Source: Geofilum rubicundum JCM 15548 (GTDB lineage: Bacteria; Bacteroidota; Bacteroidia; Bacteroidales; Marinilabiliaceae). Taken from it: a stretch of 64,000 nucleotides of DNA. The notes beneath the pieces are model-generated. The model saw nothing but the letters and a program-made list of their open reading frames with translations, was not told where the DNA came from and made no database searches. Positions 51,270 through 61,115 of this stretch are shown here, piece after piece. Position 1 is the first letter of the stretch. Each line of letters begins with the position of its first letter. Position numbers and translations under genes: made by a program. The stretch covers positions 1 to 64,000 of the forward strand of contig NZ_BAZW01000003.1 in NCBI RefSeq assembly GCF_000974365.1. The letters are read 5' to 3'.

Positions 51270-52610
51270 ATGCAATCGAATAAGTATATCTATTGGATAA
51301 CCTTTGTAGCTATAAACGGGGGATTATTGTTTGGTCTGAATATGGCCAGTGTGGCCGGTGCTGTAAACTCCATACAGGATGTTTTTAGCCTGACAGATGG
51401 AGGATTGGGGGCAGTTGTTAGTGTGTTAACCATTGGTTGTCTTATCGGTGCGATTTCTACCGGTTATTTTGCCGATAAATTTGGCAGAAAGAAACTGTTG
51501 GTGATGGCCTCCATTCTTTTCTTAATTTCTGCGCTGGGCAGTGCTCTTTCGGGTTCAGCTATTGCTTTGGCTATCTATCGAATCATAGGAGGAATAGCTG
51601 TCGGTGCCGTCTCAGTGGCCGGACCCATGTATATTTCAGAGGTTTCTCCTCCGGAGAAACGAGGAACCCTGGTCTCTTTTAATCAGTTTGCCATTGTGAT
51701 TGGTATTCTTTTAGCCTATGTGGTGGGTTATTTGTTTGTGGGTTTTGAAGATGGCTGGCGTTACATGTTGGGAATTCCAGCTGTTTTCAGTGTTATTTTC
51801 TTATTCTTTTTAATGAGTTCCTTTCCCGAAACACCACGTTGGTTAGTGGCCAATAACAAACAGGACGAGGCTTTTTCTGTGCTGTCTAAAGTTGGCGGAG
51901 ACGTTTTTGCCAGAAAGGCCTTGGGTAAAATTGAGGATTCGCTAAAAGTCGATCGGACAAAAGATAAGGCCCGGTTTTCGGATATTTTTAAGGGAAAGAC
52001 CGGGAAGGTGGTTTTGCTGGGAACTGTTTTAGCCGCTTTTCAGCAGGTCACAGGTATCAATGCGGTGGTCAACTATGCACCCATTATTTTTGAGTTGACA
52101 GGTGTGGCAGGTGAAACGGCTCTTTTGCAATCGATGCTGGTGGGCTTAGTCAATTTTCTGGCTACTATTGTGGCCTTGTATCTCGTTGACAGCTGGGGAC
52201 GAAAAACACTGCTTCTATGGGGGGCTGTAGGGATGACCCTTTCTCTGGGCTACATTACCTATGCTTTTGCTTTCTCAGGTAGCAATGTTGGTATTTTAAT
52301 TGCTTTGTTGGGTTATATCGCCTTTTTTGCTGCCTCCTTTGCGCCGGTCATGTGGGTGGTCACCTCTGAGATGTTTCCCAACAGGGTAAGAGGCATGGCT
52401 TTATCCTTTTCAACAGCTGTCAGCTGGATGTTTACCTTTGTAACGGTACAGTTCTCACCCTATATCCTGAATCAATATGGTGGAGCCGTACTCTTTGGCT
52501 TTTTTGGCTTCTTTAGTTTGCTGGCTTTTGTTTTTGTAAAAATATGGATTCCGGAAACTAAGGGTAAATCCCTGGAACAAATCGAGGAAGAACTGGGGAT
52601 TGCCAATTAA
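51270..52610 (+). CDS. MFS sugar porter, probable fructose importer
   Basis: 446 residues, twelve membrane helices. Sugar-porter signatures are all present: GYFADKFGRKKLLVM, PMYISEVSPPEKRGTLVS, AFQQVTGINAVVNYAP, LVDSWGRKTLL and the end motif PETKGKSLEQIEEEL. It should carry fructose, by proton symport, across the inner membrane. Position between a GH32 gene and a fructokinase gene supports fructose as the sugar. Confidence 0.94.
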   Translation: MQSNKYIYWITFVAINGGLLFGLNMASVAGAVNSIQDVFSLTDGGLGAVVSVLTIGCLIGAISTGYFADKFGRKKLLVMASILFLISALGSALSGSAIALAIYRIIGGIAVGAVSVAGPMYISEVSPPEKRGTLVSFNQFAIVIGILLAYVVGYLFVGFEDGWRYMLGIPAVFSVIFLFFLMSSFPETPRWLVANNKQDEAFSVLSKVGGDVFARKALGKIEDSLKVDRTKDKARFSDIFKGKTGKVVLLGTVLAAFQQVTGINAVVNYAPIIFELTGVAGETALLQSMLVGLVNFLATIVALYLVDSWGRKTLLLWGAVGMTLSLGYITYAFAFSGSNVGILIALLGYIAFFAASFAPVMWVVTSEMFPNRVRGMALSFSTAVSWMFTFVTVQFSPYILNQYGGAVLFGFFGFFSLLAFVFVKIWIPETKGKSLEQIEEELGIAN

Positions 52611-52647
52611 TAAATGTTGAATATTTCTTATTGGAAAAAGAGACGTT

Positions 52648-53520
52648 ATGAATAAAAAAGTAGTAGGAATAGGCGAAATTCTTTGGGATGTTTTTCCCGA
52701 AGGAAAGGTTTTGGGAGGGGCTCCGGCTAACTTTGCTTACCATGCCACGCAGCTGGGACTGGAAGGTTATGCGATAAGTGCTGTAGGTAAGGATGATTTG
52801 GGTGATCAAATATGGGAAGCCTTGAAAGGCAAACCTTTGCAATGTATGTTGGAGGAAACAGCGTTTCCTACAGGAACGGTAAAGGTTACCTTAAATGGCA
52901 ATGGTATTCCGGAGTATGAGATCTGCGAAAACGTGGCATGGGATAACATTCCTTTGACCCATGAGATGAAGGAGCTGGCCCAACAAGCAGATGCTGTTTG
53001 TTTTGGGTCCCTGGCTCAGCGACATCCGGTCTCCAGAGCCAGCATTCAGGCATTTGTTGGTTTAGTTTCTTCCAATGCCTTGAAGGTTTTCGATATCAAT
53101 TTGCGGCAATCCTTCTACAATCAAGCGATCATTGTTGATTCCCTCAAGATGGCCAATGTTTTAAAGATCAACGAAGAAGAATTGGTCCGTGTGGCTGAGT
53201 TGTTGGAGATCAAAGTGGCCGAGGAAGGACTGATTTGTCAGACCCTTATGGGTGATTACGATCTAAACATAGTGGTGCTAACCCGGGGTGAGAATGGCAG
53301 TTTTGTATTCTCAAAAAATGAGACATCGTTTTTAGAAACACCAAAAGTGGAAGTGGCCGATACGGTTGGGGCCGGCGATTCTTTTACCGGTGCCTTTGTG
53401 GCAGGTCTGCTAAATGGCAATGACATTGCCCAGGCGCACAAAAGAGCTGTAGAGGTGTCTGCCTATGTTTGCACCCAAAAAGGGGCGATGCCCGTTTTGC
53501 CTTCAGCCCTTTTAAAGTAA
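52648..53520 (+). CDS. PfkB-family fructokinase
   Basis: 290 residues. N-terminal GEILWDVFPEGKVLGGAPANFAYH in two pieces and the C-terminal ATP/base motif DTVGAGDSFTGAFVAGLL with the catalytic aspartate are those of PfkB sugar kinases. With the fructose porter directly before it, phosphorylation of fructose to a hexose phosphate is the likely reaction. Spacing to the porter is 37 bases, so same operon. Confidence 0.93.
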   Translation: MNKKVVGIGEILWDVFPEGKVLGGAPANFAYHATQLGLEGYAISAVGKDDLGDQIWEALKGKPLQCMLEETAFPTGTVKVTLNGNGIPEYEICENVAWDNIPLTHEMKELAQQADAVCFGSLAQRHPVSRASIQAFVGLVSSNALKVFDINLRQSFYNQAIIVDSLKMANVLKINEEELVRVAELLEIKVAEEGLICQTLMGDYDLNIVVLTRGENGSFVFSKNETSFLETPKVEVADTVGAGDSFTGAFVAGLLNGNDIAQAHKRAVEVSAYVCTQKGAMPVLPSALLK

Positions 53521-53722
53521 AATAGTCAATGGAAGCTTTATTGGCAGGCGCAAGGGGGTTGTCCAAATGACTTCTTTGTGCCTGATTTTTATATAGGTTG
53601 CATTTGTTGCCATTTCAAACTGCAAAAGGATTTGTTTTCTGAGTCGTTTGCTATTACCTTTTAATGACCTATCTTCATGATGCGTTAATCATTTAACCAA
53701 AATTGATTGAAGGGGAATTGTA

Positions 53723-56479
53723 ATGAATGGGTTTTCAATGATAAGAGGGCTTTTGTTTGGATTATTGATAGCTGTCCTTTTCCACAGCTGTGAAAGAAAA
53801 TCCAGAAAAATGGTGATTGGTGTTTCCCAATGTAGTGACGATGCCTGGCGCGATAAAATGAATATGGAAATGCTGCATGAAACAGCACTTCATAGCAATA
53901 TTGAATTGATTGTATTGTCAGCCAACGACAACAATGAACAACAAATTCAACACATTCAGCAGTTGATAGATCAAAAGGTAGATCTTTTAATTATCTCTCC
54001 TAATGAGGCGGCTCCCCTCACCCCCGTTGTTGAAAAGGCTTATGATTTAGGATTTCCCGTTTTGTTGGTGGATAGGAAAATACTATCGGACAGGTATACT
54101 GCTTTTATTGGAGCCGACAACTATGCCATTGGACAGGAAGTGGGCACTTATGTGTCAACTGTTTTGGGAAGAGCCGGGACCGTTCTTGAAATAAAGGGAT
54201 TGGAAGGATCCACCCCTGCTATTGACCGGAACCAGGGCTTCTATTCCACTACAAGTCGATTCCCTGATTTAAAAGTCGTTGAGAGCTTCGATGCAGAATG
54301 GTCTGAAGATATTGCCTATGAAAAAACGCTGGCATTTTTGAATAGTCAAAAGCGGGTTGATCTGATTTTTGCACACAATGATCGAATGGCCTCAGGGGCA
54401 TTTAAGGCTGCAAAGGAGCTTGGGATTCAAGATTCGATTGCTTTTGTTGGTATTGATGCCTTACCTGGAGAGGATGGTGGTATTGAAAAAGTATTGGAAA
54501 AGGAGCTGACTGCGACTTTTATTTACCCAACAGGAGGGGATCGCATCATACAATTGGCTTTGAAAATTCTTAATGACGAGACCTATGAGAAAAACAATCC
54601 ACTGGTCACGGCCGTCGTTGATTTTACAAATGCCCGGGTGTTGAAACTTCAGAGTGATGAGATTTTGGATCAGAGAGATAAGATTGATTATTTCAATACC
54701 AGAATTGATGTCTTTACCTCGCAATATGCCATGCAGCAGTATTTGTTGTATAGTGCCATTGCTATTGTCCTTCTTTTGGTGGTGCTGTCCCTGGTTCAGT
54801 ACCGGGCCTATCGGTCAAAGACCCTGATGACCATCAAGCTGGAGCAAAAAAATGATGCCATTAGTAAACAAAAGCAAATTGTTGAAGAACAGCGCGATCA
54901 GTTGGTGGAGCTGTCCCGAAAGTTAGAAGAAGCCACTTTTGCCAAGCTTATGTTTTTTACCAATATTTCGCATGAATTTAGAACGCCATTGACGCTCATC
55001 GCCGGGCCTTTAGGTACGCTTCTGGAAAGTGAAGATCTAAAGAGCAATCAAAAGCGATTGCTGACTCTGGCACAAAGAAATGTTGAGATTCTCCTTAAAC
55101 TGGTCGATCAGATCATTGATTTTAGAAAATTTGAGACGGGGCAATTGCATTTGGATTTGCAATGGGGAGATATAAAGCAGGTCATTGAAAGTTGGAATGA
55201 GTCGGTTCAGGAACTGGCCATTAAAAAGCGGGTGCGACTCAGTTTTAGCTCCATGAGTGATGTGTCCTACACCATGCCCTTTGATTTGCTGAAGTTTGAA
55301 AGTATTTATCTTAATCTGCTATCCAATGCCTTGAAGTTTACCCCCTCGGATGGATTCATCAAAGTGAATCTTGCCCAGATTGAAAAGGATGGTCAGCCCT
55401 TTTTATCCATTGAAGTCAGCAATTCTGGCAAAGGCATTCCGAAAGAAAATAGGGATCGCTTATTCGATCGATATTATCAGATTGAATCAGGAGCTGGCGG
55501 TTCCGGCATTGGTCTGGCCATTGTTAAAGCATTTGCCGAGCTGCACAGGGGTTCTGTTGAAGTAGTTGGAGATACATCCTCAACAACTTTTAAAGTTTTG
55601 TTGCCCTATCATCAGCCTGTGGCTGAGATTGGAAAGCATAGTCCTGAAGCCATTGCTGACAGGCCCATGATTCCTGTTGTCCCTCAGCCAACAAAGGATC
55701 CTTTTGTCAATGAGCAGGACATTGATGACCGCCAAAAGGTATTGGTCATTGATGACAATCCTGAAATCTGTTCTTATGTGCGGTTGATTTTGGAATCCAA
55801 ATTTTTGGTTCTGGAGGCTGAAGATGGATTGTCGGGCTACAAAATAGCTATGAAGCATGTGCCGGATTTGATAATTTCAGATGTGATGATGCCCGGGATG
55901 GATGGGGTCGATCTCAGTCGAAAGCTAAAGACTGAAATATCCACCAGTCATATCCCTATCATACTTTTAACCGCTTGTTCACTGGATGAGCAACGCATCA
56001 CAGGTTTAGAAAGCGGCGCTGATGATTATATTTCCAAGCCCTTTAATGTTAAAATTTTGGAGGCACGCATCCAAAATTTGCTTGAAAATCGCAAACGTTT
56101 AAAGGAAGTCTTTAGTGCCGGATTTTTCTCTAAGTCCGATTCTCCGGAGCTGGATAAGGATGCAGATCAATCATTTATTAATAAGTTCAGACATTTGCTT
56201 GAGGACAATTACACGGAATCTGAATTGAATGTCGAAGATTTGGGACGAAACATGGGGCTCTCCCGGTCGCAACTCTACAGAAAAACAAAAGCCCTGACAA
56301 ATTACTCGCCCAATGAACTTTTACGTATAATGCGGCTGCAAAAGGCTCAGGAATTAATCAACACCTCAGAGTTGAGTGTCTCTGAAATTGCTTATAGAGT
56401 TGGATTCACTTCTCCTTCTTACTTTGCCAAGTGCTTTAAAGATTACTATGACAAAAGTCCAACGGATTATCAAAAGTAA
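53723..56479 (+). CDS. Hybrid two-component sensor/regulator of the fructan locus
   Basis: 918 residues. A lipid- or membrane-anchored N-terminus (FHSCERKSR) leads to a periplasmic sugar-binding domain of the LacI/RbsB type (about 30-315), a membrane helix (about 340-362), HisKA with TNISHEFRTPLTL (H about 416), HATPase, a receiver with D about 720 in ISDVMMPGMDG and a C-terminal AraC HTH (about 815-918). This layout equals BT1754 of B. thetaiotaomicron, whose periplasmic domain binds fructose and which switches on the levan locus. It lies 200 bases after the fructokinase gene and likely has its own promoter. Confidence 0.95.
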   Translation: MNGFSMIRGLLFGLLIAVLFHSCERKSRKMVIGVSQCSDDAWRDKMNMEMLHETALHSNIELIVLSANDNNEQQIQHIQQLIDQKVDLLIISPNEAAPLTPVVEKAYDLGFPVLLVDRKILSDRYTAFIGADNYAIGQEVGTYVSTVLGRAGTVLEIKGLEGSTPAIDRNQGFYSTTSRFPDLKVVESFDAEWSEDIAYEKTLAFLNSQKRVDLIFAHNDRMASGAFKAAKELGIQDSIAFVGIDALPGEDGGIEKVLEKELTATFIYPTGGDRIIQLALKILNDETYEKNNPLVTAVVDFTNARVLKLQSDEILDQRDKIDYFNTRIDVFTSQYAMQQYLLYSAIAIVLLLVVLSLVQYRAYRSKTLMTIKLEQKNDAISKQKQIVEEQRDQLVELSRKLEEATFAKLMFFTNISHEFRTPLTLIAGPLGTLLESEDLKSNQKRLLTLAQRNVEILLKLVDQIIDFRKFETGQLHLDLQWGDIKQVIESWNESVQELAIKKRVRLSFSSMSDVSYTMPFDLLKFESIYLNLLSNALKFTPSDGFIKVNLAQIEKDGQPFLSIEVSNSGKGIPKENRDRLFDRYYQIESGAGGSGIGLAIVKAFAELHRGSVEVVGDTSSTTFKVLLPYHQPVAEIGKHSPEAIADRPMIPVVPQPTKDPFVNEQDIDDRQKVLVIDDNPEICSYVRLILESKFLVLEAEDGLSGYKIAMKHVPDLIISDVMMPGMDGVDLSRKLKTEISTSHIPIILLTACSLDEQRITGLESGADDYISKPFNVKILEARIQNLLENRKRLKEVFSAGFFSKSDSPELDKDADQSFINKFRHLLEDNYTESELNVEDLGRNMGLSRSQLYRKTKALTNYSPNELLRIMRLQKAQELINTSELSVSEIAYRVGFTSPSYFAKCFKDYYDKSPTDYQK

Positions 56480-56521
56480 TGAACTTGGATGGTTGAGATG
56501 AGGATTTTTAACCATTTAAAA

Positions 56522-56548
56522 CTCCCCAAAGCCAAAGGCTTCGGGGAG
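56522..56548 (-). terminator. Hairpin, probably the original terminator of ssrA
   Basis: CTCCCCAAAGCC pairs with GGCTTCGGGGAG with one mismatch. On the minus strand it is followed by GTTTT. It sits directly beside a displaced copy of the tmRNA 3' end (56554-56573), so before the island came in it would have been the terminator of ssrA. Today it may also end the sensor gene on the plus strand. Confidence 0.65.
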
Positions 56549-56553
56549 CAAAA

Positions 56554-56573
56554 GTGGAGCTGGAGGGAATCGA
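56554..56573 (-). repeat. att-like direct repeat: displaced 3' end of tmRNA
   Basis: GTGGAGCTGGAGGGAATCGA is identical to 58506-58525, the 3' end of the intact tmRNA gene. The bases after it differ. Integrases often use the 3' end of ssrA and leave such a repeat at the far end of the inserted element. Confidence 0.85.
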
Positions 56574-56685
56574 TCGCCACATTGTTGTAATCGTATTTCC
56601 TTTTAATGTGTGAATTATATCCATTATTCTCCTTTTGTAATTGTTTTTCTCTTATCTTTGATGGAAGTGTTTTTCCTAAAACAGT

Positions 56686-58219
56686 ATGAAAAATAAATGC
56701 ATTTCTCCACAGGTGACTTTTTTTCACGGAAGACAAGCACCAGAAGAAGGATTTCTGGAAGGCTATGGAGCAATTATTGAAAACTTTAGCTTGTCTGTAA
56801 CGCTTCCGGCCAAACTCACTTTAATCAGTCAGAAAAAAAGGAAGTATGAAACCGATGGATGGATGGTCTTTCCTCCAAAATATAAAACTGACAATACACT
56901 TTACAGGCAACTTGTTTTTGCTTTAAAATATGAAGGGATCAACCTGTTAATATTTAAAAAGCTATTTGAATCTATTGATCACAACGAACTGGCAGAAATT
57001 GTTCAGATGGAACCCACAAGCCAGTACAGCCGGAGAATCTGGTTTTTGTATGAATGGCTCATGAACCATTCACTTGCTATTCCAGACCTGAAGCAAGGTA
57101 ATTTTGTTCCATTGGTTGATGAGAAACTTCAGTTTGCTGTTAGAGGGGAAAGATCATCCAGCATCGAATTATCAATAATTTGCCAGGAACTCCTGATTTT
57201 TGTCCTCTCATTTATAAAACAGAAAGGCTCGAAGAATTTGTTTTCTCCAATTTGCATGATAAAAAAAGTAACTATATAAAAGGGATCCATAAAGATGTGA
57301 TGCAACGTGCTGCATCTTTCCTACTGCTAAAGGATTCAAAAGCATCTTTTACCATTGAGGCGAAAACCCCGGCACCAATCGGGCGCTAAGATGGGGTAAA
57401 GCCATAGGAGAGGCCGGACGTAATCCTCTAACAATAGAAGAATTGCTACGGCTTCAGCAAATCATCATTGAAAGTAAACGGTTCACCAAGATGGGATTTC
57501 GAACCGAGGGTGGTTTTGTGGGTGATCGTGAGCGGATAAGTGGTGAACCAATTCCAGATCATATTTCTGCGAGATGGCAAGATGTTGATTGCTTGATTGA
57601 TGGACTAATCGAGACATCAAACTTATTGGAAGAAAGGAAATTTGACCCTGTTTTGGCAGCAACTATAATTGCCTTTGGGTTTGTATTTATTCATCCATTT
57701 ACCGATGGCAACGGTCGGATGCACCGTTACCTAATTCATCATATTCTGGCCAAGTTGAATATTGCTCAACAGGGAGTCATATTTCCTGTGTCTGCGTCAA
57801 TTCTGGATAAGATCGAAGTATACAGGATGGCATTGGAATCGTATTCACATCCTGTTCTTGAATTGATTGAATGGAAAACAACAGCCGATCACAACGTTGA
57901 AGTACTTAATGATACCATTGATTATTATCGTTATTTCGATGCCACCAAGCAAGCTGAATTTTTATTTGAGTGTGTTTTTGATACCATCAACCGGATCATT
58001 CCTGAAGAAGTCAGCTACATTTTGAAATATGATGAATTCAAGCGGTTCATCGATGATCAGTTCGAAATGCCTGATACATTCGTATCCATGTTGGTCAGGT
58101 TTCTTGAACAAAATGGAGGAACCCTTTCTAAGAGGGCAAGGGCCAAAGAATTTGCTGAATTAAAAGCTGGTGAAGTTGAAATAATCGAAAATGCCTTTAA
58201 GGAAATTTTTGAAACTTGA
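56686..58219 (+). pseudogene. Fic/DOC-family protein, interrupted by two frame breaks
   Basis: Three frames together make about 511 residues. The N-terminal part (QVTFFHGRQAPEEGFLEGYG, LVFALKYEGINLLIFKKLF) is typical of the long Bacteroidota Fic group. The Fic motif HPFTDGNGRMHR is intact near 57691-57726, with an upstream FRTEGGFVGD flap strand and a C-terminal winged helix. Breaks are at 57161 (one G missing; restores SSRHRIINNLPGTPDF) and at 57359-57361 (one G missing; restores EGENPGTNRALRWG). Fic proteins transfer AMP or other nucleotides to target side chains, often as toxins or self-regulating enzymes. The catalytic part is whole but would need a start of its own. Confidence 0.82.
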
Positions 58220-58447
58220 TGGAACACTTGTTTCCATAGCTTATGGATCCAGAGCCTAGTCAAGCAGTTAATCACCACACATGTCGGTTATCTTTTTCAG
58301 AACCAGCTTGGCACTGTTCTTACACGCCCCAACACCACCAGCATGGATCGATGAAACCGGAAATTGTGTGGCTGTTCGCGGATAGAATCCTGATTGGCGG
58401 CCCTAAATATAGAAAAAAGATGAAAAGAATGGAATTTTATAAAACAC

Positions 58448-58473
58448 AAAAACCCTTTGTAGTAAAGGGTTTT
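58448..58473 (-). terminator. Terminator downstream of ssrA
   Basis: AAAACCCTTT and AAAGGGTTTT form a stem around a short loop; on the minus strand further T follows (GTTTTTGTGTTTT). It lies about 30 bases after the tmRNA 3' end and inside the island, so the island brought it. Confidence 0.75.
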
Positions 58474-58503
58474 GAAGTGTTTTGAAAAATTGAAAATGTG
58501 TTT

Positions 58504-58903
58504 TGGTGGAGCTGGAGGGAATCGAACCCTCGTCCAAACAAGTAAGCCATACGCTTTCTACATGCTTATTCTGTTATTGGTTTTCGAACGACGTTTGGGA
58601 ACAGACACCCGGACGCCGCCTTAGCTTCTTTAGTTTCGCCATGGGGCCAAAGCAACCCTATGACTATCCCCGATTTTTCCACATCTCCGATTCGGGCCGC
58701 TTCAGGGAGTAGCACCCGGGAAATGTCTCGTCCAAGCTCCTGGAGCAAGGATAATGCCCATCTACTATACTTCGATTAGGCTGCGAGAGCGTAATTGTTT
58801 TCGCCAGTTAATAAAGTTGAGATCCATGATTTACGAGCCGGTATCCCATTGCTCGGCATGCTTACATACCACTTTACCTCGCTGTCAAATCCAGGTCAGC
58901 CCC
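58504..58903 (-). ncRNA. ssrA: Transfer-messenger RNA (tmRNA)
   Basis: About 400 bases. On the minus strand it begins GGGGCTGACCTGGATTTGAC and ends with the tRNA-like arm GGTTCGATTCCCTCC...GCTCCACCA; the first seven bases pair with the last seven before ACCA (one G-U). The tag reading frame at 58776-58805 reads GGC GAA AAC AAT TAC GCT CTC GCA GCC TAA, giving the tag (A)GENNYALAA, close to that of other Bacteroidota. It frees stalled ribosomes with SmpB. Its 3' end is the integration site of the adjoining island. Confidence 0.96.
58506..58525 (-). repeat. att-like direct repeat in the tmRNA 3' end
   Basis: Same 20 bases as at 56554-56573. This copy is within the functional tmRNA T-arm and acceptor stem. 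Confidence 0.85.
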
Positions 58904-59039
58904 AAAATGGTGTAAGGGTACAAAGATACAAATTTTTTCTGAATCCACTAATTACACGAAGGGCACAAATGGGGTGTTTGAATAAATTGTGATTGATCTT
59001 TAAATAATGGATAAAGTGCTTGAATTCAATGCATTATGG

Positions 59040-59699
59040 TTAAATGTTGTTGCCGTGCTTAAGCTTTTGGATGGCTTCGGACGGATTTTGTGCCTTAAAA
59101 ACATAGCTGCCGGCTACGAGTACGTCAGCTCCGGCCTGCACCAATGCCTGGGCATTGGTGTCGTCCACTCCGCCATCGACTTCAATAAGGGCAGAACTGT
59201 TGCGCTTGAGGATGAGTTCCTTGAGCTTGCTGATTTTTTCGAGCGAACCGGGGATGAATTTCTGACCGCCAAAGCCGGGGTTGACCGACATGATGAGTAC
59301 CAGCTCCACATCTGTAATGATTTCTTCCAGAACACTTATGGGGGTGTGCGGATTGAGCGTGACGCCTGCTTTCATTCCCTGCTGGTGTATGCTTTGAATG
59401 GTGCGGTGCAGGTGTGGACTGGCTTCGTAATGCACGTTTAGCAAATGGGCGCCGGCTTTTTTAAAGGTCTCGATGTAGCGCTCAGGCTGCACGATCATTA
59501 AATGGACATCCAAAGGTTTTTTAGCCAGGGCATGCACGGCTTCTACGATGGGAATGCCAAAGGAAATATTGGGCACAAAGACGCCATCCATGATGTCCAG
59601 GTGAAACCAGTCGGCTTCACTGTTGTTGATCATGTCAATGTCTTTGGCTAAATGGGTGAAATCTGCTGCTAATAAGGAGGGTGCTATTAATGGTTGCAT
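59040..59699 (-). CDS. rpe: Ribulose-phosphate 3-epimerase
   Basis: 219 residues, usual length. TIM-barrel epimerase interconverting ribulose 5-phosphate and xylulose 5-phosphate in the pentose phosphate pathway. Motifs: APSLLAADF, FHLDIMDGVFVPNISFG (metal and catalytic Asp), VHLMI, VNPGFGGQKF and IEVDGGVDDTNA. It follows the sigma factor gene after 26 bases, so the two share a transcript. Confidence 0.97.
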   Translation of the reverse strand: MQPLIAPSLLAADFTHLAKDIDMINNSEADWFHLDIMDGVFVPNISFGIPIVEAVHALAKKPLDVHLMIVQPERYIETFKKAGAHLLNVHYEASPHLHRTIQSIHQQGMKAGVTLNPHTPISVLEEIITDVELVLIMSVNPGFGGQKFIPGSLEKISKLKELILKRNSSALIEVDGGVDDTNAQALVQAGADVLVAGSYVFKAQNPSEAIQKLKHGNNI

Positions 59700-59725
59700 G
59701 GTATTTTTGCTGGTTCTTTATGTTT

Positions 59726-60592
59726 TTATTCTCCCAGATAAGATCTGAGAATCTTACTTCTATACGTGTGCTTCAGTCGCTTGATGGCTTTTTCTTTTAT
59801 TTGACGAACGCGCTCCCGGGTCAGATTAAAAAGCTTTCCAATTTCTTCTAACGAGTAGGGAGGTTCGCCGTTCAGACCATAGTAAAGCTTGACAATGTCT
59901 GCTTCGCGGGCCGAGAGGGTGGATAATGAGCGTTCTATTTCGCGGCGAAGAGAGTCGTCCAGCAACTGTGAGTCGGGACTGTTACCCTCAGATGAAAGCA
60001 ATACATCATATAAGGTGTTTTCTTCATCGGCTTTTAGTGGCGCATCCATGGAAACATGTCGCGAAGAAACTTTCAGGGCTTCTTTGACCTCTTTGGGTGC
60101 CATGTCCAGAATGTCGGCAATTTCGTTGGCGGTGGGTTCGCGCTGAAACTCCTGTTCTAATCTGGCGAAGGTGTTGTTGACTTTGTTGATGCTGCCGATT
60201 TTGTTAAGTGGCAAACGTACAATGCGGGCTTGTTCGGCCAGGGCCTGAAGGATGGATTGGCGAATCCACCAAACGGCATAGGAAATAAATTTAAAGCCAC
60301 GCGTTTCATCGAAACGCTGAGCGGCTTTGATTAAACCGAGATTCCCTTCGTTGATGAGGTCGGGAAGACTGAGTCCCTGATTCTGATATTGTTTCGCTAC
60401 CGAAACAACAAATCGAAGGTTGGCATTTATTAAGCGCTCCAGTGCAGCAGAGTCTCCCTGTCGTATTTTTTTTGCGAGCCCGACCTCTTCCTCTGCTGTT
60501 ATAAGTTGAACTTTTCCTATTTCATGCAGATATTTATCTAAAGAAGGCGCTTCGCGATTGGTAACTTGTTTGGTGATTTTGAGTTGTCTCAT
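59726..60592 (-). CDS. rpoD: Primary RNA polymerase sigma factor, Bacteroidota type (RpoD/SigA)
   Basis: 288 residues. It lacks region 1.1, as Bacteroidota primary sigmas do. Visible parts: a short region 1.2 ([20 protein letters not shown]), region 2 ([39 protein letters not shown]), region 3 and region 4 with [20 protein letters not shown]. This sigma type reads the TTG/TAnnTTTG promoters noted in this window. Confidence 0.95.
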   Translation of the reverse strand: MRQLKITKQVTNREAPSLDKYLHEIGKVQLITAEEEVGLAKKIRQGDSAALERLINANLRFVVSVAKQYQNQGLSLPDLINEGNLGLIKAAQRFDETRGFKFISYAVWWIRQSILQALAEQARIVRLPLNKIGSINKVNNTFARLEQEFQREPTANEIADILDMAPKEVKEALKVSSRHVSMDAPLKADEENTLYDVLLSSEGNSPDSQLLDDSLRREIERSLSTLSAREADIVKLYYGLNGEPPYSLEEIGKLFNLTRERVRQIKEKAIKRLKHTYRSKILRSYLGE

Positions 60593-61115
60593 ACGGTACT
60601 TAAAAAAATAGGTTCAGTATAGGTAGCAAGGTCTTGTAATATTAACAAAAAAATGTAATCGGTGTTTCACGTTTTTATGTTTTTTTGATTAATATTGTAC
60701 AAGTATATAAGTTTTTATCTGCTTATGGAGAAAAAAAACAGGAAAATTTTGATGGTTTAACAGGATTGTTTAAGTTTGCAATGTTTGAGAACCCTGTTTT
60801 CTGTTTCCAGACGCCTTGGGCAACTTGTTGTTTAAGTTATCAAAATCAGGCATTGGCTTTTCAACTCTTACATGAAAAGTGGTATCTATCATAAAAAAGA
60901 TCATGTCCGGTCCATTTAGATAAATTCAATTATCAGGTTTTTACACATGCATAACCATCTTAATCTGAAGCTTGTTCCTTTTTGGGAACTTCTGTGATTG
61001 AAAATAAACAGTGCTAAGGCTGTAACTCTTTAATTCCCTGCCGTATATAAGTAACTTGTTCTATATATCCTCAAAAAAAGTCAATTTCGATTGTTTCAAA
61101 AGTATTTTATAAATT
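60593..61115. other. Divergent promoter gap between rpoD and rho
   Basis: About 520 AT-rich bases. It holds the promoters of rpoD (minus) and rho (plus). A 69-codon open frame at 60685-60894 has no gene-like features. No hairpin or repeat stands out; a long leader for rho, which often controls its own transcription, is possible but not shown. Confidence 0.45.

Larger units (their letters stand above)
56554..58525. mobile_element. Small genomic-island remnant in ssrA carrying a broken fic gene
   Basis: About 1.95 kb bounded by 20-base direct repeats of the tmRNA 3' end. Its only recognisable gene is the interrupted Fic protein. No integrase or transposase is seen, so the element has lost its mobility genes or was always a passenger. 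The 280 bases from 58220 to 58500 hold no gene I can support. The new right side supplies its own ssrA terminator (58448-58473). Confidence 0.72.

Noticed and set aside
58243-58485. 80-codon open frame between fic and ssrA
   Set aside because: Runs through the ssrA terminator stem and shows no protein-like pattern; probably chance within island remnant DNA.
58503-58712. Open frames across the tmRNA gene
   Set aside because: They overlap the structured RNA; the only true reading frame there is the short tag on the minus strand.
60685-60894. 69-codon open frame between rpoD and rho
   Set aside because: Very AT-rich, no family likeness, no promoter or binding site; it lies where divergent promoters and leaders are expected.
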